A DNA stretch of 59,828 nucleotides, taken from a virus. The first letter of the stretch is position 1; every line of letters begins with the position of its first letter. The translations under genes and the position numbers were made by a program. The DNA lies in IMG/VR virus record IMGVR_UViG_3300037558_000788, positions 1-59,828 of that record; one strand, given 5' to 3'. The notes below the pieces were generated by a model. The model was not told where the DNA came from and did no database searches. It worked only from the letters and a program-made list of their open reading frames with translations. This document shows, in pieces, positions 14,072 through 24,981 of this stretch.

Positions 14072-17000
14072 CTATTCCGGTTCAGTGACGGGGCGCACTG
14101 GGATGTATCGATTTTGAGTCTGCATATAGTTTACAACTTGCTTGGCTCGTTCGATGCCGTAGTCCTTGTTTTGAGGCTTGAGTAAAGTCTCGATGATATT
14201 GAGGGTTGGCGGCTTGTCCATGTAACCGTAAGTCAGTAACTGCATACGCTTCTTACCCACGTTGAGATCCTTCATAGTCTTGCCGATCTTAGCAGAATCG
14301 ATACCTAGAGAATTGTAGCCTCTAGTTATCCGCATGAGTTCGTAGTTCATCTTACGGCGAGCTTCGATATTGTCATCGATGATCTGACGAACCGTTTCTT
14401 CTGTCATCGGAACATTACGTCGAAGCTGACCAAGCTCACTCTTCACGTTAGCGAATCGTTTGTTATGGTCCAAGAGATACCTCTCATACTGTCGCTGTAG
14501 ATCAACCTCGTGGAAACGAGCAGGAGCAACTCCTTTGGAAAGCTCACCCATCATTCCAGAGAGTGATTGAGTCTCGAGTCCTTTTACGAAGTCCTTACCA
14601 ATGCGAGGCGCGTATGCTTCTCCAGCTATGAACTCAAAGAGCTTGTAAGCAACATCGATTGGATCATCTACTCCTTTGTTCCAAATAGGTTTGCCAGTGG
14701 ATTGGTTAGTGTTGTTAGCTGCGTTGATCGCGGTTCCGGCTAAGATCTGAGTATCTAAGAACTGATCTTTAACATACCCTAAAGCGAAAGCGGCCCCCGC
14801 CTCACTGTATTCTCCGGCCCTGATCTTTTCCATAGAGCGGAGAATCGGATCGACGGTTCCTGCAAAAGGATTCAGGTAAGTGGCATCGAATGAAGTCAGC
14901 TTACCACCTAACGTGAAGTAATAGAATGTATGCCCGCGATAATATTCTGGAATACCTGCTCGCATGGCCTCGTCCTCGTGTTCATCGTCTCCTATTCCTG
15001 TCATCGCTGCTGCGATCATGGGGACCGCAGAAGAAAGACCAGCTAACACGAACGTCATTGAAGACATCCGAAGGATTCCCCTCTGACGCATGACCGGATC
15101 TCCACTACGGAATTCCTCTAAACCTAGCTTATAAGTGTTGAAAGGAATACGGAACATCTCAGCCTTGAATCGGAGGAACGGCGCAAACATCAATCCAAGT
15201 GGAGACTTGGTTATGTCTGTGATGAGCGGAGGTGCTTGGCTGTAAGACTGTGCCGTCATGAGAACTTTCCTCGCGGCTTCACGCTTACGCTGCATCGGAG
15301 ACATCTGGCCGAACTTGCCTTCAGGATTCTGTGCCGCAGCCCTCTCAATATACCCCAACTCATGTTGATAATACACTGCTTTGTAAGCAGCATCTAGAGC
15401 GGCGGACAGGTCTTGAGCTTTCTTCTCGATAGCAGCTAGAACTTTCTTAGGCTTGTTAAGCTTTGACTTTTCCATCAGCCCTTCAAGCTCTTTCTGGATA
15501 CCGTCGGGATTCTGTTTTCCGTTGAGGAGATCTCTCATGACCCCTGCACGAAGTTCGTCTCCCATAACTCCAAGACCAATCATCTCAGTAACAACCGGAT
15601 CGATCTCACCGTCTTTCCCGAACAGAGCTTTGAAGGATGCCCCGCCCATGCTAGTGAACATCTGGTCATACCTGAAGAAGCCTTGTGAGGTTCCGAAGAT
15701 GAAGTTACCGAGGGCGTTACGGAAATAGAAACCAACGCTACCTAACGTCTTAGCAGCCATCGCTTTACCACTAAGTTTAGAGGCTAAAGTAAACGCTCCG
15801 TTAACTAAACGTTCTGAAGTTCCAGCGTATTCTTGAATATAGGTATTGTTAAGAGTTTGCTGCAAAGCTTCTTTAAACTCTGGGTGAACATACATATCAG
15901 TCATCGGGTCGTTAGCCCCATCTGTCTGACCCATTCTAACTGACTCCCAACCTGCATACTTCTTGCGGCTCTCATCTGTAGCAAACTTAGTTTCAGCACT
16001 GATGAGTAGACCTTCTTTCTCCCCCGCATAAAATTTAAGTTGCTCAAGGAAAGACTTCTGAGCTGCAATATTAGCAACAGTAGAATAGGTCCGTAAGATT
16101 AAGTCTGTTCCGGTTTCTGCTCCATACTCTCCAAGAAGATCTCTGATTGGTTTAGGTAGGTCAGATCTCTTCTTGAAGTTATCAACCATCATCTTAAAGC
16201 CTGATGGCGACTGACCTTTGGTTTTAGCCTTTGAATCGTATTGTGATAAGAACGCATCCAGAGTCTGTTGCCCGTAAGAGTAGTGGGGGTTCTGGAGATT
16301 CAGCTTATCAAGTTCACGCCTAGCAAGTTGCTTGGCTTCTTGATAGGTCATCGGCTTCTTATTCTCGTCAGCATCCTTTTTAATTTTGTCAGCAGTGTCA
16401 CTAATGAACTGTCCCTCAAAGAACTCCATCGCAGCTTCTCTAACGTCAGCATAACTAGCATCCTCTTTAACCATCTCAAGATAGTTTGAGTCAGTGAACA
16501 TACGATAAGCCCTAGTTAGGTAGACCTCTCCAGTTCTGGAAACCTTTATAGAAACATCATCATTGAGTCCCATCTCAACCAGCTTTTTCTGGATTGGTAT
16601 GATGTGGTTCTGACGAATCTCAATAATGAATGAAGCGAGATCTGGTGATGCCGCAGCGAGGTCTCGCAATGCTTTGTTTCTTTCTTCCTCAGCAATCTTT
16701 ACTGCCTCGTCATACGCCTTACCAATGATATTGTTCTTACCTTCTTTTGCAGCTTCACGTTCTGCTTTTGCTTCGTCAGTTGTAATCACACCCGAAGACC
16801 TACGTGAGGCTATTTCGTCAAGCTTCTCGTCATACGCCTTGTCGATAAGACCAAGACGTTCTTCAGAAACAAGTGAGTCGGATCGGTATCCTTGTGCTTT
16901 GGCAATAAGATCCATTGGGGCGTTATCATAACTTCCATAAGTCTCTACGATCAGACGGTCCATCTTCCTCTTGAACTTAGTCATATTATCTTCTGCCGCC

Positions 17001-20000
17001 TTGCGGTAGAATGATCTGTTCTCAATTAAGCGTCGGTAAGGTTCACTGATCTCACCTGCCACTAACTTGTTCAACCAATTCAGTAGCCTGTTCTCTGGAC
17101 CTTTAGCGCCTATCTCAAGCATCGGCATCTCAAGTAGATCAACAACTGGGTTGAGATTAAGATCAGATTGAAGAGGGTTAGGATCTGAAGGCGCAGCGAA
17201 CTGTAACGGTAAAGAGTTACTCTCAGCGGCTTCATTCGGCTCAACAAACTTCAAGCTAGTATTAGAAACTCCACTAGATGGTGGGAAATAGCTATCAAGC
17301 TTGCTCTGAGGAACAGGTTGGTCTGTATCAATATCGTGAGATACTTCGTCCCACTTGTAAGACTTACTGAGAACATTAATCTTAGGTGTAACACCTTTCT
17401 CTTTACTTACGATAGTGAATGGGTAGCTCTCATGCTCAGGTGCAGGGACCGCTTCCACCTCACCGTCAATTTCTAAGACGGCATAAATGTTTCCAGTCTT
17501 CCTGTCCAATTGCTGGAAAGTCTTGATGAAAGGTTCAGTGAACATATCACCCAACCCCTGTAAGATAGCTGGTCTACTAAGTTTACGGTCTCTAAGAGTT
17601 TTTGAAACGTAGTCGTTACTACCTGCTAAGATCGAAGCAATTCGGAAAGCTTGGATTTGTTTAGTCTCTTCTTTTTTCTGGTCCTCCTCCGACATCAATT
17701 TAATCTTATCTTTCGATGGAGAACTGAGAGTGTCTGATACACCAAGAGCTAACCTCGACACGAAATCTTTTCGGACAGGGAAGACGGAGTCGTCTGGCCC
17801 AAGAAGCTCCCGAAGGTTTCTGATATTCTGGTCGAGACCGTCTTTGATTTTAAGACGCCTAGATAATTTCTTTACAGCTCCACTATTCGTTGTGTGTTCA
17901 GCTTCATTAGCGGCTTCAACAAGTATCTTGTTAAGGGTAGCTTTATTTAAACCATAAAAACGTGGGTTATCTGTGAGCTTTCGGAAGAAGTTTATAGATC
18001 CTACAGCCATCGTTGTCGATGAGAACATCTTAGTAACATCAGCAGATGTCAAAGCCATCAAGATCTTACCATTGTTCTTGGCAGAAATCTGATTAAGAGC
18101 GGCCTCCATCTCCTTAGCTTTAGATCTAGTCGAAGCCCAGAAGTAACCTTGATCAGAAAACTGGACAGGGTAATAAACACCACCCTTACCTGTTACGATT
18201 GTGTCTCCATCTAGTGTCACTTCCCCAGCGAATGCTGTGTCTGGCTGGTGTAACAGCACGCTTAGTCCTGCAAACTGTCTAATATCCTGACTAACTTTAA
18301 TCACTCCAGCTTCACGTAGCTGGTTAAATTTCTCTTGCTCTCTAAGATAGACATGTTCAATAGCTCCTTCAGGTGCTGCTCTTAGGATCTCATCATCTAT
18401 ATTTTTATCTTCAGGGCTAGCGTAGAATGCGAAGTTCGCGTCAGGATTATTAACATCAAAAGATTTTATGTTTGGCTGGCGGACGAACCCTGATTGGATA
18501 GCCCGCATCTCGTTGATCATCTTATTCAGAGCCACACCACCAGCACCCCCTAATTGCGTACGATTGGCAGCAAATCGGCGGATAGCTGCTGCAAAGTATC
18601 TTTTCAGGATTGCAAGTAAGGAAGGATTGCTCTTCCAAAAACGAGTGTCCTCTTCAGTGGTGTAACCACGAGTCGCTTTCTGAAGATACATTCTAAGTTT
18701 TTCTTCAGCGAGAATTCGTTTGGTTTGGAGAACGACTTCTGGGTCTTCAGATTTTAAACCGTCGTGGAATTCTTTGGCGAATGACTCATCCTTAGTGTTG
18801 GATGTATACTCTGCGAGGATGTCAAGGTAGTCAGTATCACTTAAACTTTCTACGTATGCGTCAACCTCAGCTTGTGTCAGTCCATTGAAGCTCGCGGTGT
18901 GTGCAAGCTCTTCATTGATCGACACACCAATTATACCCCTTGCCGCTAGATAACTATTGTTCTTAACTTTAGCAGCTAGCACGATTGGGTTAATAAAGAT
19001 TGTGGATTCATCCTTACTAACAGCGGCGAGGCTGCCACCCATACCCTCAATCTTTGTCTTGATAATTATTGAAGGCGGAATAAGAGAGCGAATAAAATCT
19101 TTAACGCTCTGCGCGTCAGACTGCTGGTCAGGGGATAAGCGATCAAAGAAGTCTTCTGGGAATGCCTCGGGCTGAACTTCTATAGGTGCTTCCTCCTCTA
19201 CCTGAACGTCTTCTTCTACAGGCGCACTAAACAGCGCGTCGTTAACAACAGAAGATCCTAATGCTTTCGCGTTAGTAGTTGTTGATCTGCGTGTATTCTT
19301 CCCTAGATCCAAAACATCTTTGAAGGACTTAACATATTGATTGAGTTCGTTGGTGTTCACACCACGGAACATAGAGACCATTGAGTTAAGCGTGCGATCA
19401 AACACCTTAGTGCGAGGACCAGTTAACGTCTTAACGTAACTCTGGAAATCAGGAGACAAGAAGAAATGAGCTACAAACTCGTCAAGGTTAACGAGTCCAA
19501 CCTGAATAACTGGATTACGTTTCCCTGTCGCAGATACTTGCCTATCGTAGGCTTCGTTTACCTTATTAAATAAAGTGACTAGCCTTTTCTTCGCAGCTTT
19601 CTGCGTTGTGTTCAACGGTCTTCCTGTCTCTGCAATCGTATCAGAGACAACAGCATGTGCGTATTCTTCAAGTAAAGTGTTTACAAGACCGCGACCATTG
19701 CCAGTTGCTTTGTTAATGAAAACAATATGATCTCCATGAATAGATTTAACGTATTTACCAGCAATGTTGGTATCGCCTTGCCCGACCACAAACTTAACAT
19801 TCTTGATGAACGCTTGATCCTCTAACAACAGTTTGGCAAATAACTTATGGTTCGGGTTTTTATCTGACTCCGCGATCTTTCCAAGAGCAGACACAACACT
19901 GTCTGAGTTTCCACTTTCCAATCCAAGGTCTGCAATAACAACGTCGTTCGCTTGCGCGATGCCACGTCTCTGAGCTTCCGATAACAGAGAAACAGAAAGG

Positions 20001-23000
20001 CGAGTTCGGAGTGCGCCATCAAGGGCGACCATAGTATTTAATGCTTCAGTCGAGTCTATAGTATCTCCCGTAATCTCAGCAAACAATGACTGGAACTCTT
20101 CAACGGCGGGTTTGTTTATTTGACTGACTCCTCTAGGACGACCAGCAAATCGTGAAACGATAAGGGCGTTTCTAAGATCAATACCTCTGGAAGATCCAGA
20201 CTCTAATCCCGATACAAAACTATTAACTGACTTACGGACCCGACCGTTACTGGAAACCATCCATGACGACATGACCCCAAAAAGATCTTTGGGGCTGAGG
20301 CTTTTGACGACTTCCGCCACCTCGTTTGAACCATCAAACACATTGTTCAAAACGAACTCATCAACAGATCGACGTAGGGTCTGGTCTTTATTGATAGCAT
20401 CGATAGCATTATCAATAGAACTAGACATTACGTTAGCGATCACTTCAGGCTCTGCAAGTGTGCCGTCTGGCTCTCTCCCAAAATTACTGAAGTAATCATC
20501 AGACCTTCTGGAATCGGTATCGAGGTCTCCGTCTTGTGGTAATGTCAATGCAGCTACGTCTCTATACTTTCGGGATACGTAGTCTTTTTGAGCCTTAAAG
20601 TTATCCGCAGCTTTAGATAAAACCGATGTAAATGTTGGAGGCGCAGTCCCACTCAGTGCGGGGTTGTTCTCAACATTCTGCTCTATGAACACTTCAAGAA
20701 TCTTGCTGCTGCTGTATTCTCCTGCCTTGTCAATAGTGACTAAGGGTAGGAGTCGGCTAGCGGCTGCATCTACTTTGAGATCCATCCGGTTTAGAAGTTT
20801 ACCAACTTTATCGGTAGGGTCTTGAAGAATGTCCTGCTTCAACTCAAACATTCTTGCGTTGAATATAAATTGCCGGCGAGCAGCGTCCATAGCTTGTTTC
20901 TGAGCATCCGAGTCGGAAGGGTCGGTGAGAGGCTCCATACGAGAATGAGCTTCGACGTTTCTCTCCTCCCCAGTCTTATCCAATTCCTTACTAAATGAGG
21001 TTATGAATCTTTTGATTTCTGTTACGCTACTGAAGTCTTCCTCCGTAGTTGCGCCGTTCTCAATGTCAAACTTCTTAACTCCAGTAGGGAGATCAACTGC
21101 TTTAAATGGGATACTACCCAGTATAGTAGTCTTTGCGTTATTGTAGTAATACTTAGGTGGGGCTTCAACAGGAGTAACTTTAGATTCAAGAGCTGCTCCG
21201 TCCGCCGTAAGCCCTACGACATCCTTCACATAATTATTCTCATCGAGAAGAATCGAAGGGTTAACATTAGGAAATCCTTTTGGAACAAAGACAGGGACTT
21301 TGGCCCGAAGCATCTCAGCCACAACAACAGGATCGTTACCGAACTGACCGATGCCATACTCATCAACAAACCCAGTAACTTTACCAGTCTCGGTCTTTCC
21401 TGTCTGTGGGTTGAAGTGTGTTCGCACGGACACACTCTCAAAGCTTGACCCTGACACAGGTTTCTTTACTGCAACCGTAGGGTAAATTGTGTATACTGAA
21501 GAAGCGACGTAATCACTAAGAGCAAGTGGGTCAACATCTTCAGGAATCGGGATACCGTGCGTGTCAGAAGTAGTTAAATTAACTGGGTAACCTAGACTCG
21601 CTGATTCAACAACCTTCTTCTGGACAAAGGGGGCTAGATCTTCTTTTACAGGAACGTCGTCAAACTCAAGTGTGTTACTAGACTTTCGCCTAGCGTAACT
21701 CTTGGAGCTTGTGAAATCACCACTTCGGTAATCCGCGTTGTGGGTCGTGACTTTCTGGCTTAGTGTCTCTAAAACATTCTCAGAGTTTGGTCCTACTTTT
21801 ACAGTAGCGAGAGTGCGTTGGAGGTCAGTGAAATCAATATCGACTCCCGCTTGAGCTTCTTTTCCTTGTTCTAATGACAGAGGGGAACCTTTGTCTGCAA
21901 CGACTCCAATGTGTTCTGTGTTAAGGACAGAAGCTTCTACGAATTGTGCTGAAAACTTTTTAGCTTTCTTATTCTTTACGTTACCAAATTGGAAGTTTAC
22001 TTCAGCTCTACTGACATCTGCGACTCTCTCTAAGAGAGTTGCACCTGCGGTAGTTTGCGATCCTGATACAGAATCTTGGGCTAAGTCTTCTGCTGATTCC
22101 AGCTTAATCTCGACTGGAGCTTTAGGTTGGGTCTTGTCTGTAAGTTCAGCTATCCTGTTATCTAGATCTGCCAGTAATGCTTGCTTGGTAGCAAGCTGTT
22201 CTTCATCTCTAACTTCAGCATTCTCTAATTCTTCTAGTGCTTGCGCCTCCGCAATCCTTTCTTGCTCCACTTCACTCAGCGCAGCTTGATCATTAAGTAT
22301 TGTTTGATCCTCTTCTGTTGTCTCTGTCGGTAAAGGAGGAGGTTGGATCTTGGTTCTTTTCCGCTCTCCAATCTGTCTTAGGACTTCATTGGCAGTTGTC
22401 GGACTCCCATTCTTTGTTAAGTTGTCTGCAACATCTTGGTAGAATTGACCTCTAAGACGTACGCTCTGGTCGGCTACGTCCATTGGGGTAACTTTGAGTT
22501 TTCTTGCAGCCGCTTGAACTGTTGGGACTCCCGCACCTAAGATACCACCAACCATAGCGGCGTGCATAGTCTGCTGCCACCTCTCAAGAATAGGTGTGTC
22601 TTTGTTAAGAGCTACATCTTCAACGAACGAGGATACAAGCTGGTCAAGACCTTCTTCTAGACCTTCGTCAACAGCGTTCTTTGCGATTTTACCGCTAGTG
22701 CGTAAGAACTGTGCGCTGTGCTTTTTAAGAGAATCTGCTAAGACAGTCTTCATTGCTCCTGACATAGCTTTATTAGTAATAGCTCCAGTGTTAGCAACAG
22801 CTTCTAAAACTTCTTTAGCTTCTTTGAAGCTCATACCTTTTAATAAGGCGTCTTCAACACCGCCCCTACCGATTGCACTAAACGCAGAGGTGATTAAACC
22901 AGTTACAGCACCCGTAGTCATAGCAAAACCTAAGGCTCTGTCGTGGATGTCTTCTTCGGGAAGGTCGGGGTTGCTTTCTTTAAGTTGGGTGTAAAGCGTC

Positions 23001-24940
23001 CCGTAACTCATGGCAGTAGAACGAGATGCTGCGGGGACAAATGTTCCTACAGCTAAACCCATTTTTCTCGCGACTACACTATTGTAAGCTTCCAAGGCTT
23101 CAATAGTCTTTTCTCTTGCCGCTGTTCCTGCTCCTGATTCTGCTACTTCTTTTATAAGATCCAGTTTAACAGCCCTGTCAGCTACCTTTTTTAAGGCTAC
23201 GTCACCAGTAGCTCTAAGCATATTACTGGTCATACCCTTAACCATACCCCTAGCGGTTAACTTAGCTCCTGACTTAGCAGTTAAGTATGCCACACCACCA
23301 GCTCCTGCGGTAGCTGTAGAAAGTAAAAAGGTAGCACCAATATCAACAATCATTGGGGCCACGGCTTCCATGACATCTTGTCCGACGCCGTACTCAGCAC
23401 CAAACATAGCGGCAACTTGCCGACGATTAGCTTGCTGCTTACTCATCTCAACAAGACCTTCCTTACCCCAATCAGAGCCAAATACTGTAGGGGCTAAATA
23501 AACTAGGCTTGATACGGCGTCCCATACAGAAGCGGCGATGCCTTTAGCTCTAGCAGCCACTTCGCTAAATACTTCTTCATTAGCGGTGAACTCTTTAAGA
23601 ATAGTGGCGTCTCCTTTACCTTCCTGACGGCCAGTCAAGAGAGCTTCGGACCACTCATCAGCGTAACTAGAATCTTCAAGAACTTTATTGTAATTACCGA
23701 ATTGATCAGCAAGAATCTCGTCCTGAGCCTCTACGAATCTTTTCTTAGTCTCTTCAGATAATTCAGGGTGAGCTGCTAAGGTCTTTGCAAAAAGCTCATC
23801 ATTAACAAAAACTGCGGGGTTGATTTGTGGCCCCAGCTTTGTGTTCCTCAAATTCTGCCCTGCTTCTGTTGCGTCTTGCCTGAGTGCGAATGAACCCCCA
23901 GCAAAACCGGAGCTTACCACTAAAGCTTCATAAGCGTCACGAACATCTGAAGGCTTATAATTAGCACCACTGTTGTTCAACTGCTCTGTGATATACTCAA
24001 CAGCCGAATCAAAACTACTATGGCTAGCCAACCACACTCTTTTTCGCCGAGCATCTACTTCATCGTCAGCAACTCCTATACCAGCTAACAGATCTGACAC
24101 ACCTTTACCTATTGACTTACTTACAGACTCTGCCGCTGAGTCATCTTCACGAGCTAGTTGACGTGCGTGTCCAGCGATATGCTCAGAAACAAAGGCATCA
24201 TCCTGAGATAACTCTTCAATACTCTTTGAGATCTCACTCAGTTTCTTGAACTGGTAAACAGACACACCAGTATCTGGAATAGGGCGAAGTTGAGATTCGA
24301 TTTCTGAAACATTCTCATACGAAACATCCCCAAGCTGTGAAGCCTTAACTGCTTTCGCAAGAGACATCTCACTGGCGGTATCACTAATCAAAAGCTTTTG
24401 ATTACCGTCTTCATCCATCACATAAGCAAAAGGAAGTTGATTTGTGTTAATGAGATCTTCTTTGGTCTCATTAAAACGCCTTTCGACAATCTCTTCAGCT
24501 TGAAACATCAAGGAAGCAACTTTCCCCTTATACTCTTCCGTTACGTCTTCTTGCTCTGAGATAACTTCCTCACCAGCCATGTAATCCAATATCACCTGAC
24601 GATCAGGATCATCACCTGAAAGACTAGAGAAGACGACGTTCATCTTACTCTGCGTATCAGCTCCTTTGGGAGCAAGAGTCTTCTCTATAGTATCCTCATC
24701 CATCCCCGAAATCGTGGACAGACCTTGACGCAGCCCCATCTGAATTTCGGCTTCAGACTTAGCGTCGTAGGAATCCCCTAAAGATCCACGCATAAAGTCC
24801 GCGTAGCTTAGAAAGCTTTGAGGATCGTCATCAGCTACATCGTTTTGAGTAGACCATTCAGAGAATGATTTAATTTGTTTCGGGGCTTCAGTCTCTTCAA
24901 AGAGACTCTTTTCAAATTCGGTAATAGGCAAATCAGGCAT
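14072..24940 (-). CDS. Giant virion-associated protein (large polyvalent-type), 3622 aa
   Basis: One uninterrupted frame of 10.9 kb, about a sixth of the window. It resembles the giant 'large polyvalent' proteins that phages package and inject with DNA. Hydrophobic stretches lie near residues 528-555 and 3300. Degenerate metallopeptidase-like motifs EEYAH (about residue 1758) and EELAH (about 2009) lack the first His of HExxH. A Glu/Gln-rich helical stretch is near 880-960. The C-terminal 600 residues (FYFRNALGNFIFG near 3073, then APFLRFKAEMFRIPFNTYK near 3260) resemble the LPD38 domain. N4 phage packages an RNA polymerase of similar size, but RNA-polymerase motifs were not found here. Likely role: ejection, host-envelope passage or early host attack. 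Confidence 0.75.
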   Translation of the reverse strand: MPDLPITEFEKSLFEETEAPKQIKSFSEWSTQNDVADDDPQSFLSYADFMRGSLGDSYDAKSEAEIQMGLRQGLSTISGMDEDTIEKTLAPKGADTQSKMNVVFSSLSGDDPDRQVILDYMAGEEVISEQEDVTEEYKGKVASLMFQAEEIVERRFNETKEDLINTNQLPFAYVMDEDGNQKLLISDTASEMSLAKAVKASQLGDVSYENVSEIESQLRPIPDTGVSVYQFKKLSEISKSIEELSQDDAFVSEHIAGHARQLAREDDSAAESVSKSIGKGVSDLLAGIGVADDEVDARRKRVWLASHSSFDSAVEYITEQLNNSGANYKPSDVRDAYEALVVSSGFAGGSFALRQDATEAGQNLRNTKLGPQINPAVFVNDELFAKTLAAHPELSEETKKRFVEAQDEILADQFGNYNKVLEDSSYADEWSEALLTGRQEGKGDATILKEFTANEEVFSEVAARAKGIAASVWDAVSSLVYLAPTVFGSDWGKEGLVEMSKQQANRRQVAAMFGAEYGVGQDVMEAVAPMIVDIGATFLLSTATAGAGGVAYLTAKSGAKLTARGMVKGMTSNMLRATGDVALKKVADRAVKLDLIKEVAESGAGTAAREKTIEALEAYNSVVARKMGLAVGTFVPAASRSTAMSYGTLYTQLKESNPDLPEEDIHDRALGFAMTTGAVTGLITSAFSAIGRGGVEDALLKGMSFKEAKEVLEAVANTGAITNKAMSGAMKTVLADSLKKHSAQFLRTSGKIAKNAVDEGLEEGLDQLVSSFVEDVALNKDTPILERWQQTMHAAMVGGILGAGVPTVQAAARKLKVTPMDVADQSVRLRGQFYQDVADNLTKNGSPTTANEVLRQIGERKRTKIQPPPLPTETTEEDQTILNDQAALSEVEQERIAEAQALEELENAEVRDEEQLATKQALLADLDNRIAELTDKTQPKAPVEIKLESAEDLAQDSVSGSQTTAGATLLERVADVSRAEVNFQFGNVKNKKAKKFSAQFVEASVLNTEHIGVVADKGSPLSLEQGKEAQAGVDIDFTDLQRTLATVKVGPNSENVLETLSQKVTTHNADYRSGDFTSSKSYARRKSSNTLEFDDVPVKEDLAPFVQKKVVESASLGYPVNLTTSDTHGIPIPEDVDPLALSDYVASSVYTIYPTVAVKKPVSGSSFESVSVRTHFNPQTGKTETGKVTGFVDEYGIGQFGNDPVVVAEMLRAKVPVFVPKGFPNVNPSILLDENNYVKDVVGLTADGAALESKVTPVEAPPKYYYNNAKTTILGSIPFKAVDLPTGVKKFDIENGATTEEDFSSVTEIKRFITSFSKELDKTGEERNVEAHSRMEPLTDPSDSDAQKQAMDAARRQFIFNARMFELKQDILQDPTDKVGKLLNRMDLKVDAAASRLLPLVTIDKAGEYSSSKILEVFIEQNVENNPALSGTAPPTFTSVLSKAADNFKAQKDYVSRKYRDVAALTLPQDGDLDTDSRRSDDYFSNFGREPDGTLAEPEVIANVMSSSIDNAIDAINKDQTLRRSVDEFVLNNVFDGSNEVAEVVKSLSPKDLFGVMSSWMVSSNGRVRKSVNSFVSGLESGSSRGIDLRNALIVSRFAGRPRGVSQINKPAVEEFQSLFAEITGDTIDSTEALNTMVALDGALRTRLSVSLLSEAQRRGIAQANDVVIADLGLESGNSDSVVSALGKIAESDKNPNHKLFAKLLLEDQAFIKNVKFVVGQGDTNIAGKYVKSIHGDHIVFINKATGNGRGLVNTLLEEYAHAVVSDTIAETGRPLNTTQKAAKKRLVTLFNKVNEAYDRQVSATGKRNPVIQVGLVNLDEFVAHFFLSPDFQSYVKTLTGPRTKVFDRTLNSMVSMFRGVNTNELNQYVKSFKDVLDLGKNTRRSTTTNAKALGSSVVNDALFSAPVEEDVQVEEEAPIEVQPEAFPEDFFDRLSPDQQSDAQSVKDFIRSLIPPSIIIKTKIEGMGGSLAAVSKDESTIFINPIVLAAKVKNNSYLAARGIIGVSINEELAHTASFNGLTQAEVDAYVESLSDTDYLDILAEYTSNTKDESFAKEFHDGLKSEDPEVVLQTKRILAEEKLRMYLQKATRGYTTEEDTRFWKSNPSLLAILKRYFAAAIRRFAANRTQLGGAGGVALNKMINEMRAIQSGFVRQPNIKSFDVNNPDANFAFYASPEDKNIDDEILRAAPEGAIEHVYLREQEKFNQLREAGVIKVSQDIRQFAGLSVLLHQPDTAFAGEVTLDGDTIVTGKGGVYYPVQFSDQGYFWASTRSKAKEMEAALNQISAKNNGKILMALTSADVTKMFSSTTMAVGSINFFRKLTDNPRFYGLNKATLNKILVEAANEAEHTTNSGAVKKLSRRLKIKDGLDQNIRNLRELLGPDDSVFPVRKDFVSRLALGVSDTLSSPSKDKIKLMSEEDQKKEETKQIQAFRIASILAGSNDYVSKTLRDRKLSRPAILQGLGDMFTEPFIKTFQQLDRKTGNIYAVLEIDGEVEAVPAPEHESYPFTIVSKEKGVTPKINVLSKSYKWDEVSHDIDTDQPVPQSKLDSYFPPSSGVSNTSLKFVEPNEAAESNSLPLQFAAPSDPNPLQSDLNLNPVVDLLEMPMLEIGAKGPENRLLNWLNKLVAGEISEPYRRLIENRSFYRKAAEDNMTKFKRKMDRLIVETYGSYDNAPMDLIAKAQGYRSDSLVSEERLGLIDKAYDEKLDEIASRRSSGVITTDEAKAEREAAKEGKNNIIGKAYDEAVKIAEEERNKALRDLAAASPDLASFIIEIRQNHIIPIQKKLVEMGLNDDVSIKVSRTGEVYLTRAYRMFTDSNYLEMVKEDASYADVREAAMEFFEGQFISDTADKIKKDADENKKPMTYQEAKQLARRELDKLNLQNPHYSYGQQTLDAFLSQYDSKAKTKGQSPSGFKMMVDNFKKRSDLPKPIRDLLGEYGAETGTDLILRTYSTVANIAAQKSFLEQLKFYAGEKEGLLISAETKFATDESRKKYAGWESVRMGQTDGANDPMTDMYVHPEFKEALQQTLNNTYIQEYAGTSERLVNGAFTLASKLSGKAMAAKTLGSVGFYFRNALGNFIFGTSQGFFRYDQMFTSMGGASFKALFGKDGEIDPVVTEMIGLGVMGDELRAGVMRDLLNGKQNPDGIQKELEGLMEKSKLNKPKKVLAAIEKKAQDLSAALDAAYKAVYYQHELGYIERAAAQNPEGKFGQMSPMQRKREAARKVLMTAQSYSQAPPLITDITKSPLGLMFAPFLRFKAEMFRIPFNTYKLGLEEFRSGDPVMRQRGILRMSSMTFVLAGLSSAVPMIAAAMTGIGDDEHEDEAMRAGIPEYYRGHTFYYFTLGGKLTSFDATYLNPFAGTVDPILRSMEKIRAGEYSEAGAAFALGYVKDQFLDTQILAGTAINAANNTNQSTGKPIWNKGVDDPIDVAYKLFEFIAGEAYAPRIGKDFVKGLETQSLSGMMGELSKGVAPARFHEVDLQRQYERYLLDHNKRFANVKSELGQLRRNVPMTEETVRQIIDDNIEARRKMNYELMRITRGYNSLGIDSAKIGKTMKDLNVGKKRMQLLTYGYMDKPPTLNIIETLLKPQNKDYGIERAKQVVNYMQTQNRYIPVRPVTEPE

Positions 24941-24981
24941 AGCTGAAGAGGTTTGGGATGTAGTTGATGATAGTAGTTAGA

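Noticed and set aside
14072-24940. N4-type virion RNA polymerase
   Set aside because: Size fits, but the T/DxxGR, motif A, motif B (R-x3-K-x7-YG) and HD motifs were not found by reading.
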